Source: Pyramidobacter sp. C12-8 (lineage in GTDB: Bacteria > Synergistota > Synergistia > Synergistales > Dethiosulfovibrionaceae). From it: 64,000 nt of DNA. Position 1 is the first letter of the stretch. Each line of letters begins with the position of its first letter. Shown piece after piece: positions 20,363-29,262 of the stretch. A program made the position numbers and the translations under genes. The stretch spans positions 1-64,000 of the forward strand of contig NZ_MUHX01000011.1 in assembly GCF_002007215.1 (NCBI RefSeq). The letters are read 5' to 3'. The notes below the pieces were generated by a model. That model saw nothing but the letters and a program-made list of their open reading frames with translations, was not told where the DNA came from and did no database searches.

Positions 20363-21484
20363 TCAGCCGGCGATGATCCTGCGGTAGATCGACTCGACGT
20401 ATTCCGGCGTGGCCTTTTTCTTCCAGCACTCGAGTCCAAAGCAGCTCTGCCACAGCTTTTCCATCCCCAACGCGGTCTTCGTCATTTGGGGAACGTCCGC
20501 TTCGCCGAGACCGTAATCCCTGGCCTTGGGCAGCGAACGATGATTGGCCGCGAAAAAATCCAGCGTGTCGTCGTAGCCGTCGGGGTAAAGATCTTCCAAC
20601 GCCAGCATGGACAGGGTGACCGCCACGCTGTGGGGCAGGAACGGAGCCGAGTTGCTCAATCCGTAGGAAAGAGCGTGAGGAACGCCCACCCGCCCGCCGA
20701 CGCTGCTCGTACCTCCCAGTACGGAAGCCATGGCGGATTTGACCGCTCTCGCCGGGTCATATTCGGCAAGATCGCAGCCGAGGACCTCGCGGGAGAGGTG
20801 AAGCCCGTCGAGAGCGTCGAGGATCGCCTGCGGCTGGCTGGTCTTGCTCTTGGAAATCTCGTAATGATGGAAGTAACAGTCCATCATGGTGTAAAAACGG
20901 TTGAACGACGGAGCGCCGGCCGAAAGCCCCGGATCGATGATCGCGAGTCTCGCTTCCACGAGCGCGTTGTTGATGCCGAGCTTTTTCTCCGGCCCGCGCA
21001 TCACGGCGATGGGCGTGATCTCGGCCCCCGTCCCGTTCAGCGCGGGAACGGCCCACACGTCGACGCCGCGTTCCATTTTCAGGCCGTAGCCCTGATAATC
21101 CTGGGCGCGAAGAGGATTGGCGACGCAGATTCCCGCCGCTTTCGCCAGATCCATCGTGGAACCGCCGCCGACGCCGACGATCACGTCGCAGCCGCCGCGA
21201 TCGGCGCGCAGGATGTCGACGAGCGCGTCGACGTCGCCGGTGCGAACTTCCGAATAAGAGGCGTTGAAGACGAATTTTCTATCCTGTTCAAAAATCATGG
21301 CGAAGGCTGGCTGGACCTCGAGAGCTTCATCGACGACGAAAAAAGCCTTTTTGCGCCGTTCTCGAAGCAGCTCGAAAAGACGCGCGAGACCTTCGTCGGA
21401 GAGGATGACCTCGGTGGGGACGTCGACCCGCCACCAGCGCTCAAGCCGGGGAAAATCGCGAAGACTTTCAGGCGCTTTTATCAT
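20363..21484 (-). CDS. kdnB: Kdo 8-oxidase, iron-type alcohol dehydrogenase family
   Basis: 373 residues of the iron-containing alcohol dehydrogenase fold. GVGGGSTMDLAKAAG is the dinucleotide loop, LNGTGAEITP follows, and metal-binding His residues lie in MMDCYFHHYE, VGVPHALSYGLS and PHSVAV. In the kdn pathway KdnB oxidises the C8 hydroxyl of Kdo so that KdnA can aminate it. I start at the ATG at 21484 (AGGAAGGG site), not the in-frame one at 21547. It lies 28 bases after kdsB and 70 before kdnA, all on one strand. Confidence 0.83.
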   Translation of the reverse strand: MIKAPESLRDFPRLERWWRVDVPTEVILSDEGLARLFELLRERRKKAFFVVDEALEVQPAFAMIFEQDRKFVFNASYSEVRTGDVDALVDILRADRGGCDVIVGVGGGSTMDLAKAAGICVANPLRAQDYQGYGLKMERGVDVWAVPALNGTGAEITPIAVMRGPEKKLGINNALVEARLAIIDPGLSAGAPSFNRFYTMMDCYFHHYEISKSKTSQPQAILDALDGLHLSREVLGCDLAEYDPARAVKSAMASVLGGTSSVGGRVGVPHALSYGLSNSAPFLPHSVAVTLSMLALEDLYPDGYDDTLDFFAANHRSLPKARDYGLGEADVPQMTKTALGMEKLWQSCFGLECWKKKATPEYVESIYRRIIAG

Positions 21485-21512
21485 TTTGTCCCTTCCTGAT
21501 GCGATATGGCCG

Positions 21513-22274
21513 CTAAAATCGTCGCGGGCGCAAGGCCGCTTTTTCACCGTGAAGCGCCAGATATTCCTCGATGCGTTTCAAGTCGTCGGGAACGTCGATC
21601 TCAATCGTGTCGCGTTCGATCGGCAGACAACGGATCTTGAAGCCTCGTTCCAGAACGCGCAGCATTTCCAAACTTTCGGCTCGTTCCAGCGGCGTCTGCT
21701 GCCCGCAGGCGAAGTCGAGCAAAAAAGAACGCTTCCAGCCGTAAGGGCCGATATGCTTGTACCAGACGCCCTCTGCGTCTTTGCGAGGATACGGGATCGG
21801 CGAGCGGCTGAAGTAAAGCGCTCTGCCGCGTTGGTCGAAGACCGCCTTGACGACGTTGGGATTGACGACTTCTTCGCGGCGTTCGATGCGCTTGACCAGC
21901 AGCGCCAGCTGAACGTCGTCCTCTTCGAGAGCGCCGACAAGCGGCTCGATCATCGACGCGTCCACAAGCGGATCGTCGCCCTGCACGTTGATCACGTACT
22001 GCGAAGGGATACGCTCCGACACGTAGGCTACGCGGTCGCCGCCGCTGGGAAGATCGCTCGGAGTCATCATGGCTTCGCCGCCGTCCTCTGCTACTGCGAG
22101 GGCGATGCGTTCGTCGTCGGTCGCCACGATAACGCGGTCGATCAGAGGACAGCCGCGCACGCCGCGAAGCACCCTTAATATCAGCGGGACTCCGGCGACG
22201 GGAAGCAGCGGTTTGCCGGGCAGGCGCGTGCTCCCGTAGCGTGCGGGGATGACGGCAAGAGTTCGAAGAACCAT
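21513..22274 (-). CDS. kdsB: CMP-Kdo (or CMP-Kdo8N) synthetase
   Basis: 253 residues. KdsB activates Kdo with CTP for transfer to lipid A. Family motifs are PARYGSTRLPGKPL (CTP site) at residues 10-23, DDERIALAV, GGDRVAY, VNVQGDDPLVD with metal-binding Asp, and HIGPYGWKRSFL. In organisms with kdnAB the KdsB prefers the 8-amino sugar, so here CMP-Kdo8N is the likely product (inference from context). First gene of the kdsB-kdnB-kdnA operon; AGGGGGA precedes the ATG. Confidence 0.93.
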   Translation of the reverse strand: MVLRTLAVIPARYGSTRLPGKPLLPVAGVPLILRVLRGVRGCPLIDRVIVATDDERIALAVAEDGGEAMMTPSDLPSGGDRVAYVSERIPSQYVINVQGDDPLVDASMIEPLVGALEEDDVQLALLVKRIERREEVVNPNVVKAVFDQRGRALYFSRSPIPYPRKDAEGVWYKHIGPYGWKRSFLLDFACGQQTPLERAESLEMLRVLERGFKIRCLPIERDTIEIDVPDDLKRIEEYLALHGEKAALRPRRF

Positions 22275-22434
22275 GGAAAAAATCCCCCTTTGATTTTCGC
22301 TTACAAAAAAGTATCACCGACAAAACGTAAAAAGTGGCATGTAATTAAAATATCGTGTTATAAAATTCCGCAGTCTTCTTGATCTTTTTCGCTTGACTGG
22401 ACAACGAAAGCTCTCCAAATTCTGCGCGGGAGAG

Positions 22435-22516
22435 CCGCAAAGCGGGCTGCGCGGTTCGCTTTGTGAAGTTCCTCCGCAGCGCCTTTGAGTTCGATCTTCC
22501 AATAAAGAACCAGTAT
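22435..22516. repeat. Degenerate partial copy of the 150-bp repeat element
   Basis: The stretch GCGCGGTTCGCTTTGTGAAG, then CCGCAGCGCC and the ending AATAAAGAACCAGTATT, follows the right half of the copy at 42746-42895, with scattered changes. The left half is not clearly recognisable. The rest of the 536-base gap between kdsB and hisS holds the hisS promoter and a parS-like palindrome. Confidence 0.55.
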
Positions 22517-22583
22517 TGGCGCGGAAAATCGTTTGACCTCCGGTGTTGAAAGTTGCTCTTGACGCCGAAAGCTTGTTCGCGAA

Positions 22584-22599
22584 CGTTCCCCGTGGAACG
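22584..22599. promoter_or_regulatory. Degenerate parS-like palindrome
   Basis: CGTTCCCCGTGGAACG differs from the parS consensus at one central base (A to C) and at both outer bases. It may be a weak or decayed ParB site. Confidence 0.3.
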
Positions 22600-22697
22600 T
22601 TCCCTGTGAAAAACGTTGCAGAGCCTTTTCATGACGGATATCATTTTTCGTATGTCATTTTGCCGCCGGGCGGGTTTCCGTAAAAAGAGCCTCTTCC

Positions 22698-22721
22698 CAG
22701 ATCCGCGATCTGCGGTATAAT
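22698..22721 (+). promoter_or_regulatory. hisS promoter with a spacer palindrome
   Basis: TATAAT at 22716-22721 is 90 bases before hisS. A perfect 6+3+6 palindrome, CAGATCCGCGATCTG at 22698-22712, fills the space where polymerase contacts the spacer and so could be an operator. The -35 region (TCTTCC) is weak. Confidence 0.5.
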
Positions 22722-22810
22722 ATTTGCTTTATAGAAGCAGTGCTTTCTCATGCGGCGGTTCGCGAAAGCCGTATCGTTAAAATTTTTCGACACGCAGGAG
22801 GTACGGATCG

Positions 22811-24082
22811 ATGTCTGAATCTATCAAGGGACCGCGCGGAGTCCGCGACATTCTTCCCGACGAGTCTTGGAAATGGGCCTATGTGCTCGGCCGCGCCGCG
22901 GAAACGGCGGGCAGGTTCAATTACAGCGAGGTCCGGCTTCCGATCTTCGAGCATACCGAGCTTTTCAGTCGCGGCGTGGGCGACACGACCGACATCGTGG
23001 AGAAGGAAATGTACACCTTCACCGACAAGGGCGACCGCAGCATCACGCTGCGTCCGGAGATGACGGCCGGCATGATGCGCAGCTACGTGGAGCACTCGCT
23101 CGGCGTGCCCGGCGGCAACCCCGCCAAGCTGTGGGGCGCGGGGCCGATGTTCCGTTACGAGCGCCCTCAGAAGGGGCGCTACCGCCAGTTCTGGCAGCTC
23201 GACTACGAGGAGATCGGCTCCGAGAGCCCGCTCGTCGACGCGGAGGTGATCATGACTGCCATCGAGCTGTTCCGCACTCTGGGGATGCGGAACCTCGAGG
23301 TGGTGATCAATTCCGTGGGCTGCCCCAAGTGCCGTCCCGTCTACCGCGAGAAGCTGATCGGCTATCTGCAGGGGCGGTGCGACGAACTCTGCGACACCTG
23401 CAAAAGCCGTCTGCAGCGCAACCCGCTGCGCGTGCTCGACTGCAAAGAAGACCGCGAGATCGTCGCCGGCGCGCCCGACATTTTCGACAGTCTCTGCGAC
23501 GAATGCGCCGAACACTTCAAGACCGTCACCGCGGCGCTGACCCGGCTGGGCGTCAAATACACGCTCGACAAAACGCTGGTGCGCGGCCTCGACTATTACA
23601 CCAAGACCGCTTTCGAGGTCAAGTCCGGCGACCTCGGCGCGCAGAGCGCCGTGTGCGGCGGCGGGCGCTACGACAACCTGGCGGAGGCGATCGGCGGGCC
23701 GCACGTGCCGGGCGTGGGCTTCGCGGCCGGACTCGACCGCGTCATCCTCGTCATGGGCGAGCAAGGCTGCTCGTTCGGCGCGCAGCCGGCGCTCGACGCC
23801 TACGTGGTCTGCCCCGACGATTCGGCGCGGCTGAACGCCGTGGAGCTGCTCTACGCGCTGCGCCGCGCCGGGCTGAGGGCCGACATGGACTACGCCGGCC
23901 GCGGCATGAAGGGGCAGATGAAAACGGCGGTCGCCAGCGGCGCCAAAGCTGCCTGCATCCTCGGCGGCGACGAGATCGCGAGCGGCGTGGCCGCGGTGCG
24001 CGACTTGAGCGCGGCGGCGCAGGAAGAAGTGCCTCTCGCCGACGTGCCCGCCCGCGTGGCGTCTCTGGCCGGCACACGGTAA
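22811..24082 (+). CDS. hisS: Histidyl-tRNA synthetase
   Basis: 423 residues, class II synthetase. GPRGVRDILP at the start, motif 2 FRYERPQKGRYRQFWQ with the ATP-binding Arg, the histidine-A motif LVRGLDYYTKTAFEV, and motif 3 VGFAAGLDRVILVM are all present, then the C-terminal anticodon domain. Two CxxC-like pairs (CPKC, CDTC) lie in the insertion domain. AGGAGG precedes the ATG. Terminator-like hairpin and aspS follow, a common hisS-aspS pairing in bacteria. Confidence 0.97.
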   Translation: MSESIKGPRGVRDILPDESWKWAYVLGRAAETAGRFNYSEVRLPIFEHTELFSRGVGDTTDIVEKEMYTFTDKGDRSITLRPEMTAGMMRSYVEHSLGVPGGNPAKLWGAGPMFRYERPQKGRYRQFWQLDYEEIGSESPLVDAEVIMTAIELFRTLGMRNLEVVINSVGCPKCRPVYREKLIGYLQGRCDELCDTCKSRLQRNPLRVLDCKEDREIVAGAPDIFDSLCDECAEHFKTVTAALTRLGVKYTLDKTLVRGLDYYTKTAFEVKSGDLGAQSAVCGGGRYDNLAEAIGGPHVPGVGFAAGLDRVILVMGEQGCSFGAQPALDAYVVCPDDSARLNAVELLYALRRAGLRADMDYAGRGMKGQMKTAVASGAKAACILGGDEIASGVAAVRDLSAAAQEEVPLADVPARVASLAGTR

Positions 24083-24088
24083 AAAACG

Positions 24089-24129
24089 CGAAGCGCCGTT
24101 CCAACGCGGCGCTTCGTTGGACTTTTTTG
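24089..24129 (+). terminator. Hairpin with T-run between hisS and aspS
   Basis: CGAAGCGCCG (24089-24098) pairs with 24107-24116; TTTTTT comes six bases later. It is likely a partial terminator, with aspS starting 26 bases after the T-run. Confidence 0.6.
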
Positions 24130-24154
24130 AACAGACAAGGGAGTTTGGAGAAAA

Positions 24155-25963
24155 ATGCGCAAGGGAATTTTCGATTCAAGCTGGAAGCGAACCGTCAAAT
24201 GCGGGCTGGTCGGCGAAGAGCTGGTCGGCAAGGAGATCGTGCTCAACGGCTGGGTCCGCAACCGCCGCGACCATGGCGGCGTGATTTTCATCGAGCTGTG
24301 GGACAAGTCGGGCAGCGTGCAGGTGGTCTTCACGCCGGAGGTGGACGTGCAGATGCACGCCGACGCCGGCGATCTGCGCAGCGAATACGTGATCGCCGTG
24401 AAAGGCAGAATGCGCGTGCGCCCCGACGGCATGATCAATCCCCACATGACGACCGGACGCTGGGAGATGGTGGCGAGCGACTTCCTGCTGCTGTCGGCGG
24501 CCGCGCCGATCCCTTTCGAGATCGGCGACGAGACGGAAAACGTCGACGAAAACCTGCGTCTCACCTACCGTTATCTCGACCTGCGCCGCGAGCGCATGCA
24601 GGACAACCTGCGCACGCGCCACGAGGTGGCTCAGTACACGCGCGCCTATCTGAACGGCCGCGATTTCACCGAGGTGGAAACGCCGATCCTGATGAAGTCT
24701 ACGCCCGAAGGCGCGCGCGACTACCTCGTGCCCAGCCGCGTCGCGCCCGGCTCGTTCTACGCGCTGCCCCAGTCGCCGCAGCTGTTCAAGCAGATCCTGA
24801 TGATCTCCGGCATGGACCGTTACTATCAGATCGCCAAATGCTTCCGCGACGAGGACCTGCGCGCCGACCGCCAGCCCGAGTTCACACAGGTCGATCTGGA
24901 GATGAGCTTCGTCACCGAAGAAGACGTGTACGATCTGCTCGAGGGCTACGTCGTCGGCCTGTGGAAGAAGATCCTCGGCGTCGAAATCGCGGCGCCCTTC
25001 CGCCGCCTCGGCTACGGCGAGGCGATGCGCCGCTTCGGCAGCGACAAGCCCGACCTGCGCATCCCCTTCGAAATTCACGACGTCACCGCCGCTTTCGAAA
25101 GCACGAGCTTCGCTCCCTTCCAGAATCTGATCGCCAACGGCGGCGTGATCCGCACGATCTCCGTGCCCGGCGGCGCCGCATGGTCGCGCAAGCAGTGCGA
25201 GGACGTCGCTGCCGCCGGCAATAAGCTGGGCGCGCCCGACGTGGCGTTTTTCCAGATCAAGGAAGGAACGCTCAAGGGGCCGCTGGCCAAATACCTCGAC
25301 GACGAACACAAGGCGCAGTTCCTCGAACTGGCGCAGGCGCAGGACGGCGACGCGATTTTCCTGATCGCCAACGTCGACGCCATGCTGGTCGCCACGGTGC
25401 TGGGGCAGCTTCGCCTCGACGTCGCCAGGGCGCACGGCCTGGTGCGAGAGGGCTGGGAGTTCCTCTGGGTCACCAACTTCCCGCTGCTGGAGTGGAGCCC
25501 CGATGAAAACCGCTGGGTGGCCACGCATCACCCGTTCACCCAGCCCAACCCCGAGGACCTGCCCTATCTCGAAAGCGATCCCGCGCGCTGCGGCTCGCGC
25601 ACCTACGATCTCGTGCTCAACGGCATCGAGGTGGGCGGCGGCTCGATCCGCATCCACGACGAAGAAGTGCAGGAAAAGGTCTTCAAGTGTCTGGCCTTCA
25701 CGCCCGAGGAGGCGCGAAGCCGTTTCGGCTTCTTCCTCGACGCGCTCAAGTACGGCACGCCGCCCCACGGCGGGCTGGCCATCGGTTTCGACCGCCTCTG
25801 CATGCTGCTGTGCGGCTGCAAGGGCATTCGCGAGGTGATGGCCTTCCCCAAGACGGCCAAGGCCCAGGACCTGATGGCCGGCGCGCCTTCGCCGGTCGAA
25901 TCGCTTCAGCTCGACGAGCTGGGCATCTCCGTGCGCGCGTTCGCCGCCGCAGCGAAAAAGTGA
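24155..25963 (+). CDS. aspS: Aspartyl-tRNA synthetase (bacterial type)
   Basis: 602 residues, the full bacterial form. The N-terminal OB-fold anticodon domain is at about 15-110 (NGWVRNRRDHGGVIFIEL). Class II motif 1, motif 2 (KCFRDEDLRADRQPEFTQVD) and motif 3 (GLAIGFDRLCMLL) surround the large GAD insertion (about 300-415). SPQLFKQ and the flexible loop are intact. The sequence does not show whether it also charges tRNA-Asn. A terminator follows, so it is probably the last gene of the hisS-aspS unit. Confidence 0.97.
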   Translation: MRKGIFDSSWKRTVKCGLVGEELVGKEIVLNGWVRNRRDHGGVIFIELWDKSGSVQVVFTPEVDVQMHADAGDLRSEYVIAVKGRMRVRPDGMINPHMTTGRWEMVASDFLLLSAAAPIPFEIGDETENVDENLRLTYRYLDLRRERMQDNLRTRHEVAQYTRAYLNGRDFTEVETPILMKSTPEGARDYLVPSRVAPGSFYALPQSPQLFKQILMISGMDRYYQIAKCFRDEDLRADRQPEFTQVDLEMSFVTEEDVYDLLEGYVVGLWKKILGVEIAAPFRRLGYGEAMRRFGSDKPDLRIPFEIHDVTAAFESTSFAPFQNLIANGGVIRTISVPGGAAWSRKQCEDVAAAGNKLGAPDVAFFQIKEGTLKGPLAKYLDDEHKAQFLELAQAQDGDAIFLIANVDAMLVATVLGQLRLDVARAHGLVREGWEFLWVTNFPLLEWSPDENRWVATHHPFTQPNPEDLPYLESDPARCGSRTYDLVLNGIEVGGGSIRIHDEEVQEKVFKCLAFTPEEARSRFGFFLDALKYGTPPHGGLAIGFDRLCMLLCGCKGIREVMAFPKTAKAQDLMAGAPSPVESLQLDELGISVRAFAAAAKK

Positions 25964-25981
25964 TTTTCGCGAAAAACGTGA

Positions 25982-26020
25982 AACGCCGCGTCCCCCGTGA
26001 AAAGGACGCGGCGTTTTTTG
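25982..26020 (+). terminator. Intrinsic terminator of aspS
   Basis: AACGCCGCGTCC (25982-25993) pairs perfectly with 26004-26015, then TTTTT. Confidence 0.88.
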
Positions 26021-26107
26021 TGCGGCGGCGCGCGGTGTGTTAGAATCGTCTTGTTGCGAAGCGTCGGCGGATCCGGCGCGTAAAGATCGTCGAAAGGAGG
26101 TGAATGG

Positions 26108-28108
26108 ATGAACGAAAAAAACATGCCCAAGGAATTCTGGCAGCGCGCCGACAGCCTGCAGAAGCGCACCGGCTATCAGTTCCGCGATCCCGAGCTGCTG
26201 CGCCTGGCCTTCACGCAGCGCTCCGGCGCCGGCGGCCAGAGCCCGAGCATGAACAACGAACGCCTCGAATTCCTTGGCGACGCCGCCTTGGGGCTGCTGG
26301 TCGGCGAGGCACTCTACCAGGAATATCCCGAGGCCGACGAAGGCTTTATGACCATCGAGCGCTCCAAATTGGTCTGCGGCCGCAATCTCAGCGCCTGGGG
26401 CTACGAAGCCGGCTTCGACCGGATGCTGCGCGTGTGCGAGGGCGTGGAAGTTTCCGACGCCATGGTGGAAGACTCGGTCGAAGCCGTGGCCGGCGCCTTT
26501 TTTCTCGACGGCGGGCTGGACGCCGTGCGCGCGCTGCTGCAGAGCTTTGCCGACTACCCCGACCAGGGCGCGGGCTTCGATTCGCGCCGCCACCTCGAGC
26601 GCGACTGCTCGTACGAAAAGCTCGGCGCGCCGCGCTACAGCACGATGCGCCGCCGCGCCAACGGCAAGATCATCTTCGAGAGCACCGTCTCCCTCGACAA
26701 AGAGCCCTCGGGCACGGGCCTCGGCGCCGACCGCACCGAGGCGGAGCGCAACGCCGCGCGCGACGCCATGTGCCGCCTCAGTCACGCTTCCGCCGAGGAA
26801 CAGAAAAAGCGCGCCGTCGTGCTGCGCGCCCGCTACCGCCGCGTCCTGCCCCGCCATGGGCAGCCACCCCGCGGCCGCAGTGCGGCCGGCGCGAGCGAGG
26901 CCGAAAACGCCGCCGCGGAAAAGCCCGTCCTCGTCCGCGACGGCGTGGAATACCGCATCGTCGCCAAAGACGGTCCCGAGCACAAGCCGGTGTTCACCGC
27001 CGCGGCGTTTCGAAACGGCATCCGCGTCGCCGAAGCCGGCGGCCCGTCGAAGAAGGACGCGCTGAAAGCCCTGGTCCGCGAGGTGGGCAAAGCCGCCGTC
27101 CGGCAGACGAAGCGCGGCGCCGACGCTTTCAGGGACCTGGAGCTTGCCGGCCTGAAAAACAGCCCCGAGCTGAAAGGCCGTCTGCAGACCTGCTGCGAGC
27201 GCCTCGGCATCGGCCAGCCCCATTACGTCGATCTGCCCTCGCCGGGCGGCAAAAGCCCGCTGTTCTTCGTGGAACTGCAGCTGAGCGGCGAACCGATCGT
27301 CAGCGGCAGCGGCCAGAGCAAGCGCGCCGCCGGCCAGGCCGCCGCCTGGAAAATGCTGCAGCTGCTCGCCGCCGACGCCCTCGGGGAAAGCGGGCGGCTG
27401 AACGCCGACCTGCCTCAGCTGCAGGCCCGTCTGGAGAGCGCCTTTCGCGCCGTCTGCGAGCGCGGCGGCGAGAAAGATCTGCGCGTCGAGATCGCCTCCG
27501 TTGCCGGGCAGGACGAAATGCGCCGCGCCCGCGTCTTTTTCGGCGACCGGTTCTGCACCGAAGTGCCCGGCCTCGGCGAAAATCAGGCCCGCCTGCTGGC
27601 CCTGTTCAGGGCCGTCACGCAGACCCGGCGCTGGAAGGACGTGCTGCGCGAGCTGAAGCTGAGCGCGCCTGCCGGCATGTCGCCGCAGAACGTCCGTCCC
27701 GACCTGCTGCTGGAAGAGCGTCTGAAAAGCTCGCGCCGCGGCCCCGCCGAGATCCTGTCGCTGCGCGCCGGCGGCAGCGAAGACCTGCGCCTGTACCGCA
27801 CCGGCCTGTTCGTCAAGGGCGATCTGGCCGCCTGCATGACCGCTCCCGGCAAGAAAATCGCCGAGCAGGCGCTGGCGTTGCTGCTGCTTGACCGCGCCGC
27901 GCGCGAAAGCGCGCTCGTGCCGCCGCTCAAAAAAGAAGCCCCCGCCGCCCGTACCGCGCCGAGCGCCCCGCACGAGCGCCGCAAGCCGCGCCGCCGCGCG
28001 CCGGTCGCCCCTCTGCCTTTGCCCGAAGCGCCCCAGCCGAAAGTCACGCTCAAACAGCGCTTCGGCAGCTGGCTGCGCCGCATGGGCGACCTGTACACGC
28101 AATCGTGA
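26108..28108 (+). CDS. rnc: Giant RNase III with several dsRNA-binding modules
   Basis: 666 residues, against about 220-250 for normal bacterial RNase III. Residues 10-150 are a complete catalytic domain: signature NERLEFLGDAAL with Glu54 and Asp58, and EDSVEAVAGAFFLDGG with Asp122 and Glu125. A first dsRNA-binding domain (dsRBD), weakly conserved, covers about 162-224. A second dsRBD-like unit is at about 279-327 (VEYRIVAKDGPEHKPVF, GGPSKKDALKAL). A third, the best, is at about 353-421 (ELKGRLQTCCERLGIGQPHY, SGSGQSKRAAGQAAAWKML). A fourth possible unit lies at about 435-510. The tail after 600 is basic and Pro/Ala-rich. It should cut dsRNA; the extra modules suggest long or unusual substrates (inference). 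AGGAGG precedes the ATG. Confidence 0.88.
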   Translation: MNEKNMPKEFWQRADSLQKRTGYQFRDPELLRLAFTQRSGAGGQSPSMNNERLEFLGDAALGLLVGEALYQEYPEADEGFMTIERSKLVCGRNLSAWGYEAGFDRMLRVCEGVEVSDAMVEDSVEAVAGAFFLDGGLDAVRALLQSFADYPDQGAGFDSRRHLERDCSYEKLGAPRYSTMRRRANGKIIFESTVSLDKEPSGTGLGADRTEAERNAARDAMCRLSHASAEEQKKRAVVLRARYRRVLPRHGQPPRGRSAAGASEAENAAAEKPVLVRDGVEYRIVAKDGPEHKPVFTAAAFRNGIRVAEAGGPSKKDALKALVREVGKAAVRQTKRGADAFRDLELAGLKNSPELKGRLQTCCERLGIGQPHYVDLPSPGGKSPLFFVELQLSGEPIVSGSGQSKRAAGQAAAWKMLQLLAADALGESGRLNADLPQLQARLESAFRAVCERGGEKDLRVEIASVAGQDEMRRARVFFGDRFCTEVPGLGENQARLLALFRAVTQTRRWKDVLRELKLSAPAGMSPQNVRPDLLLEERLKSSRRGPAEILSLRAGGSEDLRLYRTGLFVKGDLAACMTAPGKKIAEQALALLLLDRAARESALVPPLKKEAPAARTAPSAPHERRKPRRRAPVAPLPLPEAPQPKVTLKQRFGSWLRRMGDLYTQS

Positions 28109-28156
28109 CCGACGCCGCTTGGAGCGTTCGTGGCGGCCCCGAGGCAGTCTCCGTCC

Positions 28157-28211
28157 AAAGAAAGGCCGGCCCGCGATGAAATTTCACTTCATCGCGGGCC
28201 GGCCTTTCTTT
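28157..28211. terminator. Bidirectional terminator, 24-bp perfect stem
   Basis: 28157-28180 and 28188-28211 are perfect inverted repeats with a 7-base loop, between the convergent RNase III and TMEM43-like genes. Both ends carry an A/T-rich tract. Confidence 0.88.
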
Positions 28212-28237
28212 TGTTTCACGGGATGCGGCGGAGCGGC

Positions 28238-28999
28238 TCAGCCGCGGCGGAACGTGGCGACGCCCGCGGCGAGGAGCAGCGCGGCGATGACTGCGCCGGT
28301 CGCAAGCCCCATGACGCCGGATTCTTCGCTGTCTTTCAGCACTTCCTCACGGCTGAGGATGCCTTCCAGAACGCACGGCGCCTGATCGGGCGCGGGATGG
28401 AGCGCGCCGTCCTTCTGAACGGCTTTCACCGTGACCTGGCGACCGCCGAGGTCGGAGATGCGGTAGGAGAAGCGCAGCGCGCCGCGCACGTTGCCCTTGG
28501 TGTGCGACAGATAGCGCTCGTTGCCGAGGAGCTTGCCGTACGTTACCAGTCCGGCGCGCGCGAGTTCCCCGCCGTCGAACTCCCGGCAGAACGCCGGCGT
28601 CGGCAGGGTCCTGAGCAGTTCCGGCGCCAGGACGAAGGCGCCGAGCTTGGCTTCGCCGACGAGCGTGCGGCTGCCCAGCGCTCCGGAATAGATTTTCTTG
28701 CACTCGTATTTGTTTTTGCCGTCCGTACCGACTCTTTCGTAACGTTCGGTCAGGCGCTCGGTCTTGGGCGAGCGCAGCGTGACGTTCAGCTCTTCGTCCA
28801 CCGCCGGCGCGGTCATCTCCAGAACGCCGCCGCACACGACCAGGCGGCCTTCGTTTTCCGGCAGGACGGCCGGCTCGCCGAGGAACGCGGCGGCGGCCAG
28901 CTGTTCCTGCGCTTTCGGCATGTCGTTATGCATCTTCCAGACGAGAGCGCCCGTTCCGATTCCCAGCAGGACCAAAACGGCGCCGATGATTTTCTTCAT
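28238..28999 (-). CDS. TMEM43-like membrane protein
   Basis: 253 residues. An N-terminal membrane helix (residues 4-21) and a C-terminal one (about 228-249) flank a large soluble domain. The segment NEGRLVVCGGVLEMTAPAVDEEL and the following TERYERV match the pattern of the TMEM43 family, whose bacterial members have no known role. The soluble part would lie outside the membrane. I start at the ATG at 28999 (GGAGGA site) rather than in-frame codons further upstream. Single-gene unit. Confidence 0.65.
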   Translation of the reverse strand: MKKIIGAVLVLLGIGTGALVWKMHNDMPKAQEQLAAAAFLGEPAVLPENEGRLVVCGGVLEMTAPAVDEELNVTLRSPKTERLTERYERVGTDGKNKYECKKIYSGALGSRTLVGEAKLGAFVLAPELLRTLPTPAFCREFDGGELARAGLVTYGKLLGNERYLSHTKGNVRGALRFSYRISDLGGRQVTVKAVQKDGALHPAPDQAPCVLEGILSREEVLKDSEESGVMGLATGAVIAALLLAAGVATFRRG

Positions 29000-29262
29000 G
29001 AAGCTTCCTCCTTCGTCGATGTTGTGATGGGGCCGGCGTTTCGAAAAAACGATTGTAGTGTAGCAGAAACATACCGGCCGGTCATCGCCCAAAGGGGTGA
29101 AGCGGCGCCGGCCGCGGGCGGATGGGCAAGCTCGTTTTTCGCGCGGCGCTGCGAAGGCGCCGCCGTTTTTATGGTATTATGAACGAAGATCGGCTATAAT
29201 TTTCGAACGATCGTGTGATTGCGGGCTGAGTGTTGCGGTCCGAACAGAGGAGGAATTTCATC

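Noticed and set aside
24176-28102. A 1300-codon open frame on the minus strand opposite aspS and the RNase III gene
   Set aside because: It is the antisense shadow of GC-rich genes; its product is low-complexity, spans a terminator, and the plus-strand genes are certain.
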